DNA of 64,000 nucleotides, taken from NCBI GenBank assembly GCA_964017045.1, contig OZ024808.1:2195666-2259665 (forward strand), in the 5' to 3' direction. Both the position numbers and the translations under genes were made by a program. Below the pieces are notes generated by a model. That model was not told where the DNA came from. It saw only the letters and a program-made list of their open reading frames with translations, and made no database searches. Position 1 is the stretch's first letter. Every line of letters starts with the position of its first letter. Shown in pieces: positions 30,244 to 44,572 of this stretch. The DNA is from Omphiscola glabra. Lineage: Eukaryota; Mollusca; Gastropoda; Lymnaeidae.

Positions 30244-30410
30244 CTTTTGAGTGGTTGGGGAGGGTTCATTAAAAGTTTGACAGTTAACAAGGGGTGGGGG
30301 CCTTGAAAGTTTGACAGTCGTTAACAAAGGGGAGATCAGGTTTCGGGTCAAAAATTGCTACCAGGTTATAAGAAAAGGTCCTGAGAAATTGTTTTAGTTC
30401 ATATCTGACA
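30244..30410. repeat. about 165 bp repeat, inverted relative to 32680-32860
   Basis: The phrases agtttgacagttaacaaggg, gagatcaggtttcgggtcaa and gctaccaggttataagaaaa are found in reverse complement at 32690-32860. The element contains a doubled agtttgacag...gttaacaa motif. The second copy lies inside the 31657-34876 transposon, so the family is dispersed and mobile or was carried with it. Confidence 0.85.
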
Positions 30411-32679
30411 AAGAATTATCAGCAAACATATTATTATATGAAGATGTTAAGATATAAATGCAGAATTATAGTGTTAGTCATTTTAAAAAAATGAATCATT
30501 GAAGGAACAAGATGATTTATGGACAGGTGCACCAGGCAAATCGGCCCAATTACAATACATGTATCCTTTAGCTTCAAATTTACAGAGGCTCATAAAAATA
30601 TATGTATATCACCTAATAATAATAATATCGAAAACTTAAAAATATCGATGACTTTGCCTTTTAAATACTTATATTGAGAAAGGATTTTTTCATGATTTTC
30701 TAGAGTTCTTTCCCCTAATTTTGTAACTTCCCATGAAAGCAGCCATGTTGCTTTGTGATGTTTCGCTTTCCTTATCATGCCAAGGGCAAAGTTACCCCAT
30801 TTTTCCTTAGGTTGAAAAATCTCAAAAAACCTTAATTATCAAACTATGAATTATATTAATTCAGCAATATCAACGAAGAGCAGGTACCTTTTACTATTAG
30901 TAATAGTAAAAGATTAGTATTATTTTTACTTTTATTAGTATTACTGACAGTATTTGCCATTAGTATTATTAGATTAGCCATTAGCCGCACCTTTGTGTTA
31001 GTTTTTAGATCTCAGTTAACAGATTCAGCCTTATTCACAAAGGCTAAATATAGGCAAAGTCACCCCATTTCACGGTAAGTGAAACTATTTCTTTGTAAAA
31101 ATTAAATCACATTGATAAGGGCTAATTTTAATGCTAAGAGATTGGCCCATGACGTCATTTGCTCGTTTTTGTTAAGTTGATGTTTTATTATCATGTTGCT
31201 GATGACTTTAGGGTTCAGGTTAGGTTTAGGGATAGATTAAGGGTTCAGGACAAATTTAGGAAATTTTTTCATTATTTTTAAACATTTTATTCTTAATTTT
31301 ACGGGTCACGGCAATCAAGTTTGCGGTCATGGTAAAAAACGTGTTGCGATCTCTTCGCATTTACCCACAAAAGTTTTATAATTTATACCGTAAGTATAAG
31401 TGCCTTAAATTGCCCACCATTAACATAGACTTTATTATGAAATGTACCTCTCCCCTTTCACACACAAACACTTCTTATTCTTAATTAAATCTGTGTCATT
31501 TGCATGATTAATTTGGTATGTTACAATAGTATAGTCTTTTGTGTTAGAGTCATAGATGGGGCTGGGTTATCTTATTTAAATGTTTTGTTGTCATACTGAT
31601 GAAGGCATTTGCAGAAACGTTTACTTGTGAATTATGTAAAATTAATATTAAAGCTAGGTACTCCAATATCGGGCTGAGCGGGAAAACAAAACGCTGGCTT
31701 CGCGCGGTACATTTCTGTGACGAGCCGTGAACGGCGGGTTTCGGTATATGTCGGGCTTTGTTGTTCCTATGCGTCATTTTCTAAAAATAAATAAGTTTCA
31801 GTCTTAAACTTGATTCGATGAAGAATTCCGGTCACGATGATATAAATGCTGTGTCATTCTGACCGGTCTCAGACCAAAAGTTGGAGCGCATACTGTGGGT
31901 AAGTTAAAACTTGTGTTGGTTTTTTTTGTTTAGCATATGGGCGAAATAAAAACTAGTAGGAGATAGCTTGATCACTTTAACATTGAAAGGATTTATAGTT
32001 AACGTTACTGGCTATTTCTAGAATTTATGATACCGACCGAAAAAAAAAAATTCCACATATTATGAAAAGACGGCGGCCATCATTTTTTACATAATTTTTT
32101 TGACCGGAGGGAGGTGAAATTATTTGGAAATAAGACGCTTTAAAAAAACATTTCTAAATCATTAAAACATCTGTTTAAACAAAAGTTTTGGATTCTAATA
32201 TGACTAAACAATATAAATCTATGCACATAAATAATAATTCGTTTTAAATTAATTGTTTGTATAATTAGTCTCTATAATTATAAAATTGATCAATTTGCAA
32301 ATAAGAATTCCTCTTCTTCAACAACAATAACAATGATTACAATGCATTTATTTGCTATTATTATTAGATAAACTCGACTACTAGTACTAGTTACAAGGAT
32401 GTATCGATAGATCTATATTCATACTAGAATTAAATTAAATGAAATAAAAAAAATTAATACTAGGGAACTTCTTTTATTTGCGTGATTTAATTGCAAACAA
32501 TCTTCAAACAAAGACTTTTGAAACAACTTAAATGACTTAATAAATCCTGCATTATAACTCAGTAGTCTTTAATAACTGGTTTTTAATAATTACACTTTAG
32601 GCCTAATATAGTTCATATATAAGAACATGCTTTGGGTCAATAATACATGTAAATATGTAAAATACATGTAAAATATGAA

Positions 32680-32882
32680 CTAAAACAATTTCTCAGGACC
32701 TTTTCTTATAACCTGGTAGCAATTTTTGACCCGAAACCTGATCTCCCCTTTGTTAACAACTGTCAAACTTTCAAGGCCCCCACCCCGTGTTAACCAACTG
32801 TCAAACTTTCAAGGACCATCCCCCCTTTGTTAACAACTGTCAAACTTTCAATGAAACCCCCCCCCCCCCCCCCCCCCCCCCA
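32680..32882. repeat. inverted copy of 30244-30410 repeat, ending in a C22 tract
   Basis: Reverse complement of 30244-30410 (tctcaggaccttttcttata, then cccgaaacctgatctcccc). It continues with three related gttaacaactgtcaaacttt units and a 22-base C homopolymer (about 32859-32881). Inside the 3.2 kb transposon. Confidence 0.82.
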
Positions 32883-33235
32883 AGTTGTGCTGAGATGCGA
32901 TGAGCAATGAATTAGTAAGATAGACTAACCTAAAGTACTAAGACTAAGTTATTAAACAATAAATGTACATAAACTAAAGGACATTGTGTGGCCTATCTAA
33001 AATGATTTAATTATTATTTTTATGTATTCATAATAATCCTAAATAGTACTCCTGATCTTTTCCTGATCAACAAACAACCCAAATTGATATTGACAATGGA
33101 GGAAAATGTTTTTAATCCACCAATCGATGAGGATGAAGTGTTGCTGGAGCTCCGGAGCCGCGCACCGTGTCCACGATGTTTTTAGACAGTTTCTGCTCGG
33201 TCTATAGGATTTGTATCAGTCTTAAACAGGTAGCT

Positions 33236-33439
33236 TGAGGCGTATCTTGTTGGGGAACTGGCTAATCCATCAGCAGAATTAATGGACCTGACCTCATCAG
33301 CCCCTGTTCATAATATCCATAGTGAGAGGGTTTTGGGGATGGTCGATGCCCAATTTAAAAGAGCCCCTAATGCTTCGACCGGTTTTGTTGTCAACAAAAC
33401 CATGGACTGGGAAGAGGATTTTATTGGAGATTTAGTCGG
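33236..33439 (+). CDS. candidate transposase-derived exon in the 3.2 kb element
   Basis: The frame reads LEAYLVGELANPSAELMDL, then HNIHSERVLGMVDAQFKRAP, then DWEEDFIGDLVG. It ends at a donor-like gtatgtt (33440) and begins after an acceptor-like cag/tag. The composition and the HSERxLGMVD phrase look like a real protein segment. After splicing to the last acceptor at 33897 it would end WTRIQSVAVD and stop. I do not recognise the family. It may be the C-terminal part of the element's transposase or a captured gene. No catalytic DDE or DDD triad is visible, so the element appears to be non-autonomous. Confidence 0.4.
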
Positions 33440-33497
33440 GTATGTTAAGAAGTTTTGTTTTGTAAGTTGGTATTTTCTGACATAGTTCATAAAGAAA

Positions 33498-33900
33498 TAA
33501 CATTGTCACATTTAGTTTCTGATGTTCTTTTGGGAAATTTTCATTTTGTTTAATTGTGTTTTGATGAAATTTATTTTAATTTTCAGTTCACTCATTTTAA
33601 AATTAAATTTTTAATATTTTGTATACTTTCAGGTGGACAACATTGTCACATTTAATTTCTGATGTTCCTATGGGAGATATTTATTTTGTTTAATTGTGTG
33701 TTTTGATAAAATTTATTTGAATTTTCAGCTCACTCATTTTAAAGTTAATTTTTAATATTTTGTATACTTTCAGGTGGACAACATTGTCACATTTAATTTC
33801 TGATGTTCTTATGGGAGATTTTCATTTTGTTTAATTGTGTGTTTTGATGAAATTCATTTTAAAGTTTAATTTTTAACATTTTGTATATTTTCAGGTGGAC
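33498..33900 (+). repeat. about 125-140 bp triplication carrying a 3' splice site
   Basis: The segment aacattgtcacatttaattt ... ttgtatactttcag|gtggac is repeated three times. Each copy ends with a polypyrimidine-like stretch and the same TTTCAG|GTGGACAA acceptor. Followed at 33905-34050 by six copies of a 25-27 bp unit (tgctgtggactaggacacta). Confidence 0.85.
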
Positions 33901-34977
33901 AAGGATACAATCTGTTGCTGTGGACTAGGACACTATCTTTTGCTGTGGACTAGGACACAATCTGTTGCTGTGGACTAGGACACTATCTTTTGCTGTGGAC
34001 TAGGACACTATCTGTTGCTGTGGACTAGAACACTATCTTTTGCTGTGGACCGTGGATTGCAATATTACATTGAATGTTTTATTATATTATGTCATTGTCT
34101 GTACTGTAGATTTTATTGAATTAGCATTGTTAGTTTAAAAGTTATGCTTAAGGATACACATCAATGTCGTAAGGTTACATGACATTTTTGAATTTTGTAT
34201 AGCATTATTTTAATTGCTTTTGCAATATTTGAATATTCTGTTACATTTGGATTGTCACAAACCATTATGACTGAAAATTTGATTGCAGTAGCTCTATTGG
34301 TTTAAAAGTTATGTATTAAAATGTAAAAATGTCTCAGCCGAGGTTGCTTTTCTAAAATTGCATACATTTTTCTGATCTGTATTTCATTTATTTTAAATGT
34401 GCCTTACTTTTAGATGGACATTATGTTTGAATTGAAAATTTTATAGCAGTAGCTTTATTGGTTTAAAAATTATGTATTTTTTGAAAAATTAAATTTTCCG
34501 CCATTTGTCGTTATCCACTCCATATGCTCATAAAGTCATATTTAATAAAATATAATAAGTTAATTCTCAATTCATGTGTTACATTTTGTTAAACATTGTA
34601 TTGTAAATGTCTCCTCCAAATTTGATAGCTCTAACTCTAATATCCAAAAAGATACAAGCAAAATAGTACCAACAGAGTAATAATGAATTATAATGCGATC
34701 ACGACTGTAAAAGCCGAATAGTGGGGAAAAATAAATCACTAAACAATTCATAACTTTTCTCCTGTAAGTGATAGAAAGATTATCTTGGTGTCATTGGAAA
34801 GCTTAAAGCCAGCTCTTTCCAATGATATGCTCTTTGTCTATGTCAGATGTATTTGAAAATTTGAGTTGGAGTACCTATTAAAGCTTAACATATATTGCTA
34901 TATTGACACAAATTGTTTGTGTCTAATTAATCTATTTTTAAGCTTTATCGTAGTCCAACACTTTTATAATTAGTTAT

Positions 34978-35058
34978 CTACTATCACCATTAGTTAGAGG
35001 CAAGGATGTCTACTATCACCATTAGAGGCAGAAACGTCTACTATCACCATTATAGGTA
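34978..35058. repeat. short tctactatcaccatta repeat (copy A version)
   Basis: About three copies of tctactatcaccattaga/tagaggca. The matching position in copy B (43203-43670) holds about 16 copies of the 28 bp unit, so the array expanded after the duplication or shrank here. Confidence 0.85.
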
Positions 35059-35380
35059 TGGATGTAGCAACTGAACGTCAAGCCATTAGCCTCCTACAAT
35101 TAGGACTGCATGTTGCAAGGACACACCGCTACAAAGTCGACACCCCACCACATACAACTGGAAAGTCTATTCCACAAGGGCTCGTTCGAAAATTACTTGA
35201 CGTTCGGGTGGGGGGGGGGTAGGGGTCGAGAATTTGTGACGGGGAGGGTGGTCAAAAATATGTGACGTCACAAATTATTATTATTATGTGAATCTAAAAC
35301 TAAAATTTTCTTATTTTCAAAAAATCTTAATTCAATTAATAAAAAAACCATTAATTTGAAGTATTATAGGTAACGTGAAG

Positions 35381-36132
35381 ACTAAAGAACAATAAAAACA
35401 CTTGTACTTGCCTCAAGCAAAGAACTAGAACTTATTTTAAATATCTATCAACCGCCTAGGTTGATTCTAAAAATTAATGTTGATTTGTGAAACAACATGA
35501 CTAACTTATAATTAATGACATACTAATTTTTTTGTCATATTCTTATGTGACTAAAAACTGAAATACATAAATAGAAAATTTTAAAATAAGAAGTACAGAT
35601 ATAATCGTCAATTTTAACTGAACAAATCTTGAAATCAAATAATCCCTGATGACTGTATTATTTCTTTACTCTTATTTATATTTAATGACTTGCACTTACA
35701 AATGTTAAACATCTCAAGAATATTATTACTAATAATATTACTATTATTATTATTATAGGGAAATTAAAAAATTATTAATTTTATACAAAATTAATTGATT
35801 AAATAGAAATAAGGGACGAGTCAGCATATTTTATACATTTTAATAAAAAAAATTATCAAGATATGCAAAATATTAACAAAACCTAAAACTTATATTTTGT
35901 GACTTTAATTAGAAGAACTCATGTTCCCTGTAAATATTATATTTTTGTCTCATTTTGTAATAAAGTTATAGGCGTATAAACAAAATATATAACTATAACA
36001 ATGAAGAAAATAAGAAGTGATAAGATCATGGCTGTTGCCAAAGTTTCTTTCGTGTTTTTGCGTATCCACATGTTTTCTAGATTATGTGTGTTGACACCAG
36101 TGACAGCATTATTTGGATCAATGAAGTTTTGT
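35381..36132. other. spacer between duplication copies, no gene seen
   Basis: AT-rich spacer of about 750 bp with ATT-rich simple sequence near 35720-35760. No exon is supported. Confidence 0.5.
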
Positions 36133-36876
36133 TGGATGGCTGCAACAGAGTGCCCATAAAATTTCCAATGCCAGTGAAACCCAAAGGCACTGTCTCTTGC
36201 ATAATAGCACCTCCGACCCAAAAAACACCTGAAATTAGCTAATTTTTAATAACAAATGAATTATGGAATTTATCATGCTGAAATAGAAGATTACAAATGG
36301 GAACTTTTTAATTTATTAAATTTTCTATAAATCATTCCATGTCATGACTGATGATTTGGAAAAAAGACAACATTCTGTAGAGAAACCCTCTTAAATTTTC
36401 TGCTTACAAAGATTACACAATAATATAAATATTATCAATAGAGGTAACGACAAAGGAATAAAAGGGTAATTTTGTGTAATAATATTGTCTTGGAATATTT
36501 ATGATAAAAGTGGGTTATAATTAGGCTTAATCTCATTACGGCTTTCACCAAATGGGGTCCGCGGGCTGTTTATGAAAATATTAAGAAATTGTAATTGATA
36601 AATCTGGCATTTGTCTCTGTTGCAATTTTGAAACTTGTTCACCCGTTTGCTAATTAAAATATTTTGTGATATGCTGGTGTACTGCACATTGTATTATGTA
36701 TAATTTTTTTTCTTTTTGTTTTGTATTACAGATACATTTTTTGTAAAAACCAAGAGGATAAAGAGTAATGTTTACTTCACTTAATGTACCGGTAGCTTTA
36801 CAGTTTTGACCGTTTCATTGGTGAAGACTATGGAAAAATTGGATGATTTTAAATGTAAAAAAAAGCTCATTTCAAA

Positions 36877-38835
36877 ATGATGTTGTTCCAAGAAAAGAAA
36901 AAAGATGTTGAATTGAATAAGATAAAAAAGGAAGAAGTAGATAATGAAATCAACAGAACATCAGTTGTACAAAACTCAGAAATACATCCTGACTTTCATA
37001 AAATACTAAAGAAAGAACTAGTTAATAGTGTTCTTTCATCAGCAGATGTTCTTGTCAAGTCAGAAATAGAAACTGACTTTTATCAAATACGAAAGAAAGA
37101 AGTGGACACTGATGTCAACCAAACACCAGATATAGGTGGCAACTGTTTTTGTAATATTATAATCAAACAAGAGACAGGAGTTTACACAACTCAGGATTTT
37201 GAAACAAGTTCAAATTTAATATTGCACACTGAATGTGATCCCAACATAATCTCAGAAACATCATCAATAAATAAAACTGAGTGTTCTCAAGGGAATTCTT
37301 CCTTTCTTACTTGTAAGGAACATGAGAAATCTGCAAACCAAGAATATGAGAAATCTGCAAACCAAGAATATGAGAAATCTGCAAACCAAGAATATGAGAA
37401 ATCTGCAAGCCAAGAATATGAGAAATCTGCAAACCAAGAATATGAGAAATCTGCAAACCAAGAATATGAGAAATCTGCAAACCAAGAATATGAGAAATCT
37501 GCAAACCAAGAATCTGAGAAATCTGCAAACCAAAAATATGAGAAATCTACAAACCAAGAATATGTGGAAGATGAAAATTTTCAATCCAATTTAAAATTAA
37601 CTAGACTATCACTTGAACCTGTATCTAAAGTACGTGAAACTGGCAAAATTCCACATAAATGTAAGATTTCTTCTGCTGAATTCCCATATTTTTCTCATCT
37701 TACCAGACACAAAAGAAAACATACTGGAGAGAAACCCTACAAATGTAATGTTTGTCCTGCTGCATTTACGGAAAATTCAAAATTAACTATACATAAAAGA
37801 ATTCATACTGGAGAGAAACCCTACAAATGTGATGTTTGTGTTGCTACATTTACCAAAAGTTCAACTTTAACTATACACAAAAGAAAACATACTGGAGAGA
37901 AACCATACAAATGTGACATTTGTCCGGTTGTATTTTCAAAAAATTCACATTTAACTGTACACAAAAGAAAACATACTGGAGAGAAACCCTACAAATGTGA
38001 TTTTTGTCCTTCTGAATTTACCCGAAATTGGAGTTTAATTGTTCACAAAAGAAAACATACTGGAGAGAAACCCTACAAATGTGATATTTGTCTTTCTGAA
38101 TTTACCCAAAGTTCAGATTTAACTTATCACAAAAGAAAACATACTGGAGAGAAACCATACAAATGTGACATTTGTCTTGCTGCATTCACCCACAATTTAA
38201 GTTTAACTTTTCACAAAAGAAAACATACTGGAGAAAAACAATACAAATGTGACACTTGTCCTGCTGCATTTTACCTAAATTCAAATTTAACTGTACACAA
38301 AAGAAAACATACTGCAGAGAAACCCTACACATGTAATGTTTGTCTTGCTGCATTTACGGAAAATTCAAATTTAACTAGACATAAAACTATTCATACTGGA
38401 GAGAAACCGTACAAATGTGACATTTGTCCTGCAACTTATACCCAAAGTTCAAAATTAATTAGACACAAAAGACTACATACTGGAGAGAAACCATACAAAT
38501 GTGACATTTGTCTTGCTGCATTCCCCTACAATTTAAGTTTAACTATTCACAAAAGAACACATACTGGAGAGAAACCCTACAAATGTAATGTTTGTCCTGC
38601 TGCATTTACGGAAAATTCAAATTTAACTAGACATAAAAGAATTCATACTGGAGAGAAACCCTACAAATGTGACATTTGTCCTGCAACTTATACCCAAGGT
38701 TCAAATTTAACTATACACAAAAGAAAACATACTGGAGAGAAACCTTACAAATGTAATGTTTGTCCTGCTGCATTTACGGAAAATTCAAAATTAACTAGAC
38801 ATAATAAAAGAATTCATGCTGGAGAAAAACCCTAA
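36877..38835 (+). CDS. C2H2 zinc-finger protein, copy B (14 finger units, expanded N-terminal repeat)
   Basis: Single open exon of 652 aa. Its N-terminal 160 residues are nearly identical to copy A. An 8-residue repeat (EYEKSANQ) then runs for 10-11 copies (37319-37560), against two in copy A. Fourteen finger units follow, with TGEKPYKC linkers. The first has lost a zinc ligand (CKIS for C-x2-C). The last has an extra residue between its histidines (RHNKRIH), a spacing still allowed. The protein ends GEKP at a TAA where the linker codon TAC would be expected. The DNA downstream still resembles finger units, so this is a premature stop in a longer ancestral array. The uORF starting ATG GAA AAA TTG (about 36830) ends in TGA overlapping the ATG at 36877. 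Role inferred as DNA binding; target unknown. Confidence 0.82.
   Translation: MMLFQEKKKDVELNKIKKEEVDNEINRTSVVQNSEIHPDFHKILKKELVNSVLSSADVLVKSEIETDFYQIRKKEVDTDVNQTPDIGGNCFCNIIIKQETGVYTTQDFETSSNLILHTECDPNIISETSSINKTECSQGNSSFLTCKEHEKSANQEYEKSANQEYEKSANQEYEKSASQEYEKSANQEYEKSANQEYEKSANQEYEKSANQESEKSANQKYEKSTNQEYVEDENFQSNLKLTRLSLEPVSKVRETGKIPHKCKISSAEFPYFSHLTRHKRKHTGEKPYKCNVCPAAFTENSKLTIHKRIHTGEKPYKCDVCVATFTKSSTLTIHKRKHTGEKPYKCDICPVVFSKNSHLTVHKRKHTGEKPYKCDFCPSEFTRNWSLIVHKRKHTGEKPYKCDICLSEFTQSSDLTYHKRKHTGEKPYKCDICLAAFTHNLSLTFHKRKHTGEKQYKCDTCPAAFYLNSNLTVHKRKHTAEKPYTCNVCLAAFTENSNLTRHKTIHTGEKPYKCDICPATYTQSSKLIRHKRLHTGEKPYKCDICLAAFPYNLSLTIHKRTHTGEKPYKCNVCPAAFTENSNLTRHKRIHTGEKPYKCDICPATYTQGSNLTIHKRKHTGEKPYKCNVCPAAFTENSKLTRHNKRIHAGEKP
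37319..37560 (+). repeat. 24 bp in-frame coding minisatellite in zinc-finger copy B
   Basis: Unit gaatatgagaaatctgcaaa plus ccaa encodes EYEKSANQ and is repeated 10-11 times with single substitutions (tgcaaGc, aaatatg, tctACa). Because 24 is a multiple of 3, expansion keeps the frame. The other five frames are also open over it, which creates spurious open frames on the minus strand. Confidence 0.95.
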
Positions 38836-40760
<1,925 letters not shown>

Positions 40761-41656
40761 TGTGATGTTTGTCCTTCTGATTGTTACCTAAATTCAGATT
40801 TAACCGTACACAAAAGAAAACATACTGATAGAGAGAGAATTATACATATTTTATCTTTGATCTACTGCATTTACCTATTATTCAGACACAAAGGACCACA
40901 TACTAGAGCGAAACTCTAACAATGTGATATTTGTCCTGATGCATTTTTTGCTTACAGCTAATTATACACATATGAAATCATGCAGGGAACATTCACTTTG
41001 AATGTGAAATTTTTACCTCATTTGGTCTAAAAATCAGATAAAGCTTTATAAAAGAAACACTCAAGTGTGAAACCCTACAAATGTGACATTTCTCCCTCTG
41101 CATTTGATCACTGTGTGCCTTTAACATTACAGTATAAAAAAGAAATATACAATACCTTTCTCATAGTATAGACACAAAAGAAAACATTTGAGATTAAAAA
41201 ATTATGGAATGAGATTAGTTGTGGAGGGGTGAACCAGGGAAATCAGCCCAAGCCTCATTTTCATAATACATGTATCCCTTAGCTCCAAATTTACAAGGGC
41301 TCATAATATATATATATATTACCTAATAATATCGAAAACTTAAAAATATAGATGACTTTGCATCAAGGGGTGACTTTGCCTATTAAATACTTATATTGAG
41401 AAAGGATTTTTTCATGATTTTTTAGAGTTCTTTCCCCTTTTTTTTTAAAACTTCCTTTGAAAGCAGCCATGTTGCTTTATGTGATTTCGCTTTCCTTGCC
41501 ATGCCAAACCATTAGATTTGACTGTTGTATTTATAAGTTCTGTCATGCATTGTAATCTGTGTCATTTGCATGATTAACACGGTCTGTTACAATAGTCTTT
41601 CGTGATAGAGTCAGAGATGTGGCTGGGTTATCTTATTTAAATGTTTTGTTGTTATA

Positions 41657-43068
41657 CTTAAAATGCCACATTTGAAAAATGTCATTATCTTAATAAAGTG
41701 AAAAAATATTTGATTAACCAGCTTTAAAAAAAATCAATTAAAATCTATTGAATTGCCTTTAAAGCTAGCAATTTTTTAATTAGGAGCACTTTCAGCTACA
41801 GCGGCATAAGATTTTAAAAGTTTGTCTTTTCTCGCCCTTATCAGTGTGAGAGTCCCAACAGCAAATGGACATTGCAATATACACAATTTATAATTGTTTT
41901 CTCACCAAGTTAAGATGTAAGAAATTATTCAAATATTTTTGCAAATGACTTCATAGTTGCTGCCCTATCGGACATAGTACTAGTTATTTTTATTAACTGA
42001 CTTTAAAAAGTATCATCAGATGTACTGTCAATGAAAGAATCATAATTAACTGACAGTTTCTTCAAACAATGTATGGCTATATCTAAAAGACATGCTATAA
42101 ATTTTATGTAGATACCTTGCTTCTTAATTTTTTATGATTAAAAAAAAAAGAATATGAAATTCCTTCGTTGTTATGAACATGACTTACTGAGATAATCCTT
42201 TTGTTCTTGTAAATTGATTTTCATTATTACTAATGCATAGTTGATGATTCCTGCAGATTTTATACTTATATAAATGTTCTAAAGATGCTGGACATTTTAA
42301 ATGTTCGGGGCGAAAATGCTCATTTTATAATACTTATTGAGCAGAATTTTGTTTCCCAAACCTTAGTATGTTGCTTTATTATTAAAATGATTTGCATGCT
42401 CTACAATGCTGTCTAAAATTTGTTAGGATATCTTACTTGGTTAATTTATTACGAAATTTTAGAAATCTATGAATTTCTTAGTTTTTGTGAACATGCCTTG
42501 CTGAAATATTTTCTGTAAAATAGTTGGTTGTTTTCACCTTTGCCTGATGATTTCACATTGGTGTGCTTTAAATGAACTTTTACGTGACTCCTGGATATTT
42601 AGAATAGCTTAATTAGTTAATTTTTTATGATTTTTTGAAAGTGAAGTAAAATTGACTTTTTGTCTCCCTTTTAATTTTTTCTTTTAAATTGAGCTTCTGC
42701 TCGTTATTAAATGAATAAAAATTGTATTTACAATTTAGTGACAACCTTGGACAAAATTGACTTTGTTATATGTATAACTGGTTGTGTGTGCAAGAGATTT
42801 GAAAGTTCCAACATAGTTATTTTGGAAGATAGCGGGTGCCAAAACTAATTTTGGAAGATAGCGGGTGCCTAAACTACACTTTCCTGGTGTCTAAAAATTG
42901 ACCCCGTTCCTGATTTTTTAAAAATTCATAACTTTCTAAATATTGGAGATAGTGTTAAAATTTGTGGTTCTGTTCAGATGAAGCAAAGCTCTATTTAGGG
43001 GAATAGTTCAATTTTATTTAATTTCATTATGAAATTTTCATTTAGAATTTAGAATACGTAATTATACT
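41657..43068. mobile_element. 1.4 kb copy-B-specific insertion, type unknown
   Basis: Copy A reads straight from gttttgttgtcatact to gatgaaggcattt (31583-31611). Copy B has 1.4 kb between the same two points, with ttatact on both sides. No coding frame and no clear terminal repeat was recognised, so insertion is inferred from the empty site alone. A short direct repeat (ttttggaagatagcgggtgcc) is at 42820-42870. Confidence 0.55.
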
Positions 43069-43202
43069 AATTGATGAAGGTATGTACCAAAACATTTACT
43101 TATGAATTATTATTAAAGCTTAACATATATTGTTATATTGAAACAAATTGTTCGTGTCTAATTAATCTATTTTTAAGCTTTATCGTACTCCAACACTTTA
43201 TT

Positions 43203-43670
43203 TATCTACTATCACCATTAGTTAGAAGCAGGGTTGTCTTCTATCACCTTTAGAGGCAGGGATGTCTAGTATCACCATTAGAGGCAGGGATGTCTAGTAT
43301 CACTATCACCATTATAGGCAGGGATGTCTACTATCACCTTTATAGGCAGGGATATCTACTATCACCTTTAGAAGCAGGGATGTCTACTATCACCATTAGA
43401 GGCAGAGATGTCTACTATCACCATTATAGGCAGGCGTGTCTACTATCACCATTAGAGGTAGGGATATCTACTATCACCATTATAGGCAGGGATGTCTACT
43501 ATCACCATTATAGGCAGGGATGTCTACTATCACCATTATAGGCAGGGATGTCTACTATCACCATTATAGGCAGGGGTGTCTACTATCACCATTATAGGCA
43601 GGGGTGTCTACTTTCACCATTATAGGCAGGGGTGTCTACTACTATCACCATTATAGGCAGGGATGTAGCA
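43203..43670. repeat. 28 bp minisatellite, about 16 copies
   Basis: Unit ggcagggatgtctactatca plus ccattata; variants ggggtg and ctagta. Expanded relative to 34978-35058 in copy A. Confidence 0.94.
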
Positions 43671-43880
43671 ACTGAAGGCCAAGGCGTTAGCCTGCTACAA
43701 TTAGGACTGCGTGATGCAAGGACACACCGCTGCAAAGTCGACACCCCACCACGTACAGCTGGAAGAGCTATTTGTGGTCGGGGGGTCAAAATGTGTGACG
43801 TCACGAATTATTATTTTAATCTAAAACTAAAATTTTCTTATTTTGAAAAGTCTTTATTCAATTAATTTTAGGCAACGTGA

Positions 43881-44493
43881 ATCTCAGTAGCGAAACAACT
43901 TTTGTGCAAAAACTGTTGTCGCCATTTACATGGTGGGGATGCTTTCGTTGTTTCGCGTCACAGATTTCTGATAATACTTCATCTTAATACATCATCATTA
44001 TTGGAAAATGTTAAAGAATAAAATAAAATCTTAGTTCAGTTTTGAAAAGTTTATGTATGTTTTAATTTTTTTTTAGGTGTAACGTGACACTAAAAGGGAG
44101 GAGGGGGGTAAAAAATTTGTAACACTTAGAGTTGGGGGGAGGGGGGTCTAAAAAGGTTATTTTTTGCGTGACGTAATTTAACGACCCCCAACGTACTGAG
44201 CTATTACCCCTGTTTTAGTTTTCTTAGTTGACCTAATAACTCACTCAGATCGTGACAAACCACCCCCCCCCCCTTTTTCCATGAGTATGAGTGAGCTGAC
44301 CCATGTCAAATTTCAATCACACTTCTACAATTAACTTGATTGGTCTTGATCATACATGTGATGGAAATCAGCCAATGACAAATTAACTTCATTGGTCTTG
44401 ATCATACATGTGATGGAAATCAGCCAATGACAAATTAACTTCATTGGTCTTGATCATGTGATGGAAATCAGCCAATGACAAATTATATAACCT

Positions 44494-44572
<79 letters not shown>

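Larger units (their letters stand above)
31657..34876. mobile_element. 3.2 kb TIR DNA transposon inserted in copy A
   Basis: The ends are AGGTACTCCAA and TTGGAGTACCT, a perfect 11 bp inverted pair, flanked on both sides by attaaagct (31648-31656 and 34877-34885), a 9 bp target duplication. Copy B of the segmental duplication shows the empty site with a single attaaagct (about 43099-43113), which proves insertion after or during duplication. A 9 bp duplication fits Mutator-like or Merlin elements, but the superfamily is not settled. The interior contains a possible transposase-derived exon (33236-33439) and three near-identical intronic blocks of about 125 bp. Confidence 0.88.
26588..35380. 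repeat. tandem segmental duplication, copy A
   Basis: Copy A matches 36133-43880 (copy B) in order and orientation: the upstream non-coding region (26588-27297 with 36133-36876), the zinc-finger gene, the 3' decay region (28909-29390 with 40745-41190), the cagcagccatgttgctt-type block (about 30520-30780 with 41220-41500), the 31480-31650 block with 41550-41650 and 43070-43110, and 34886-35380 with 43111-43880. Copy A has an additional 3.2 kb transposon and a block of about 1.1 kb (29400-30500) not found in B. Confidence 0.88.
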
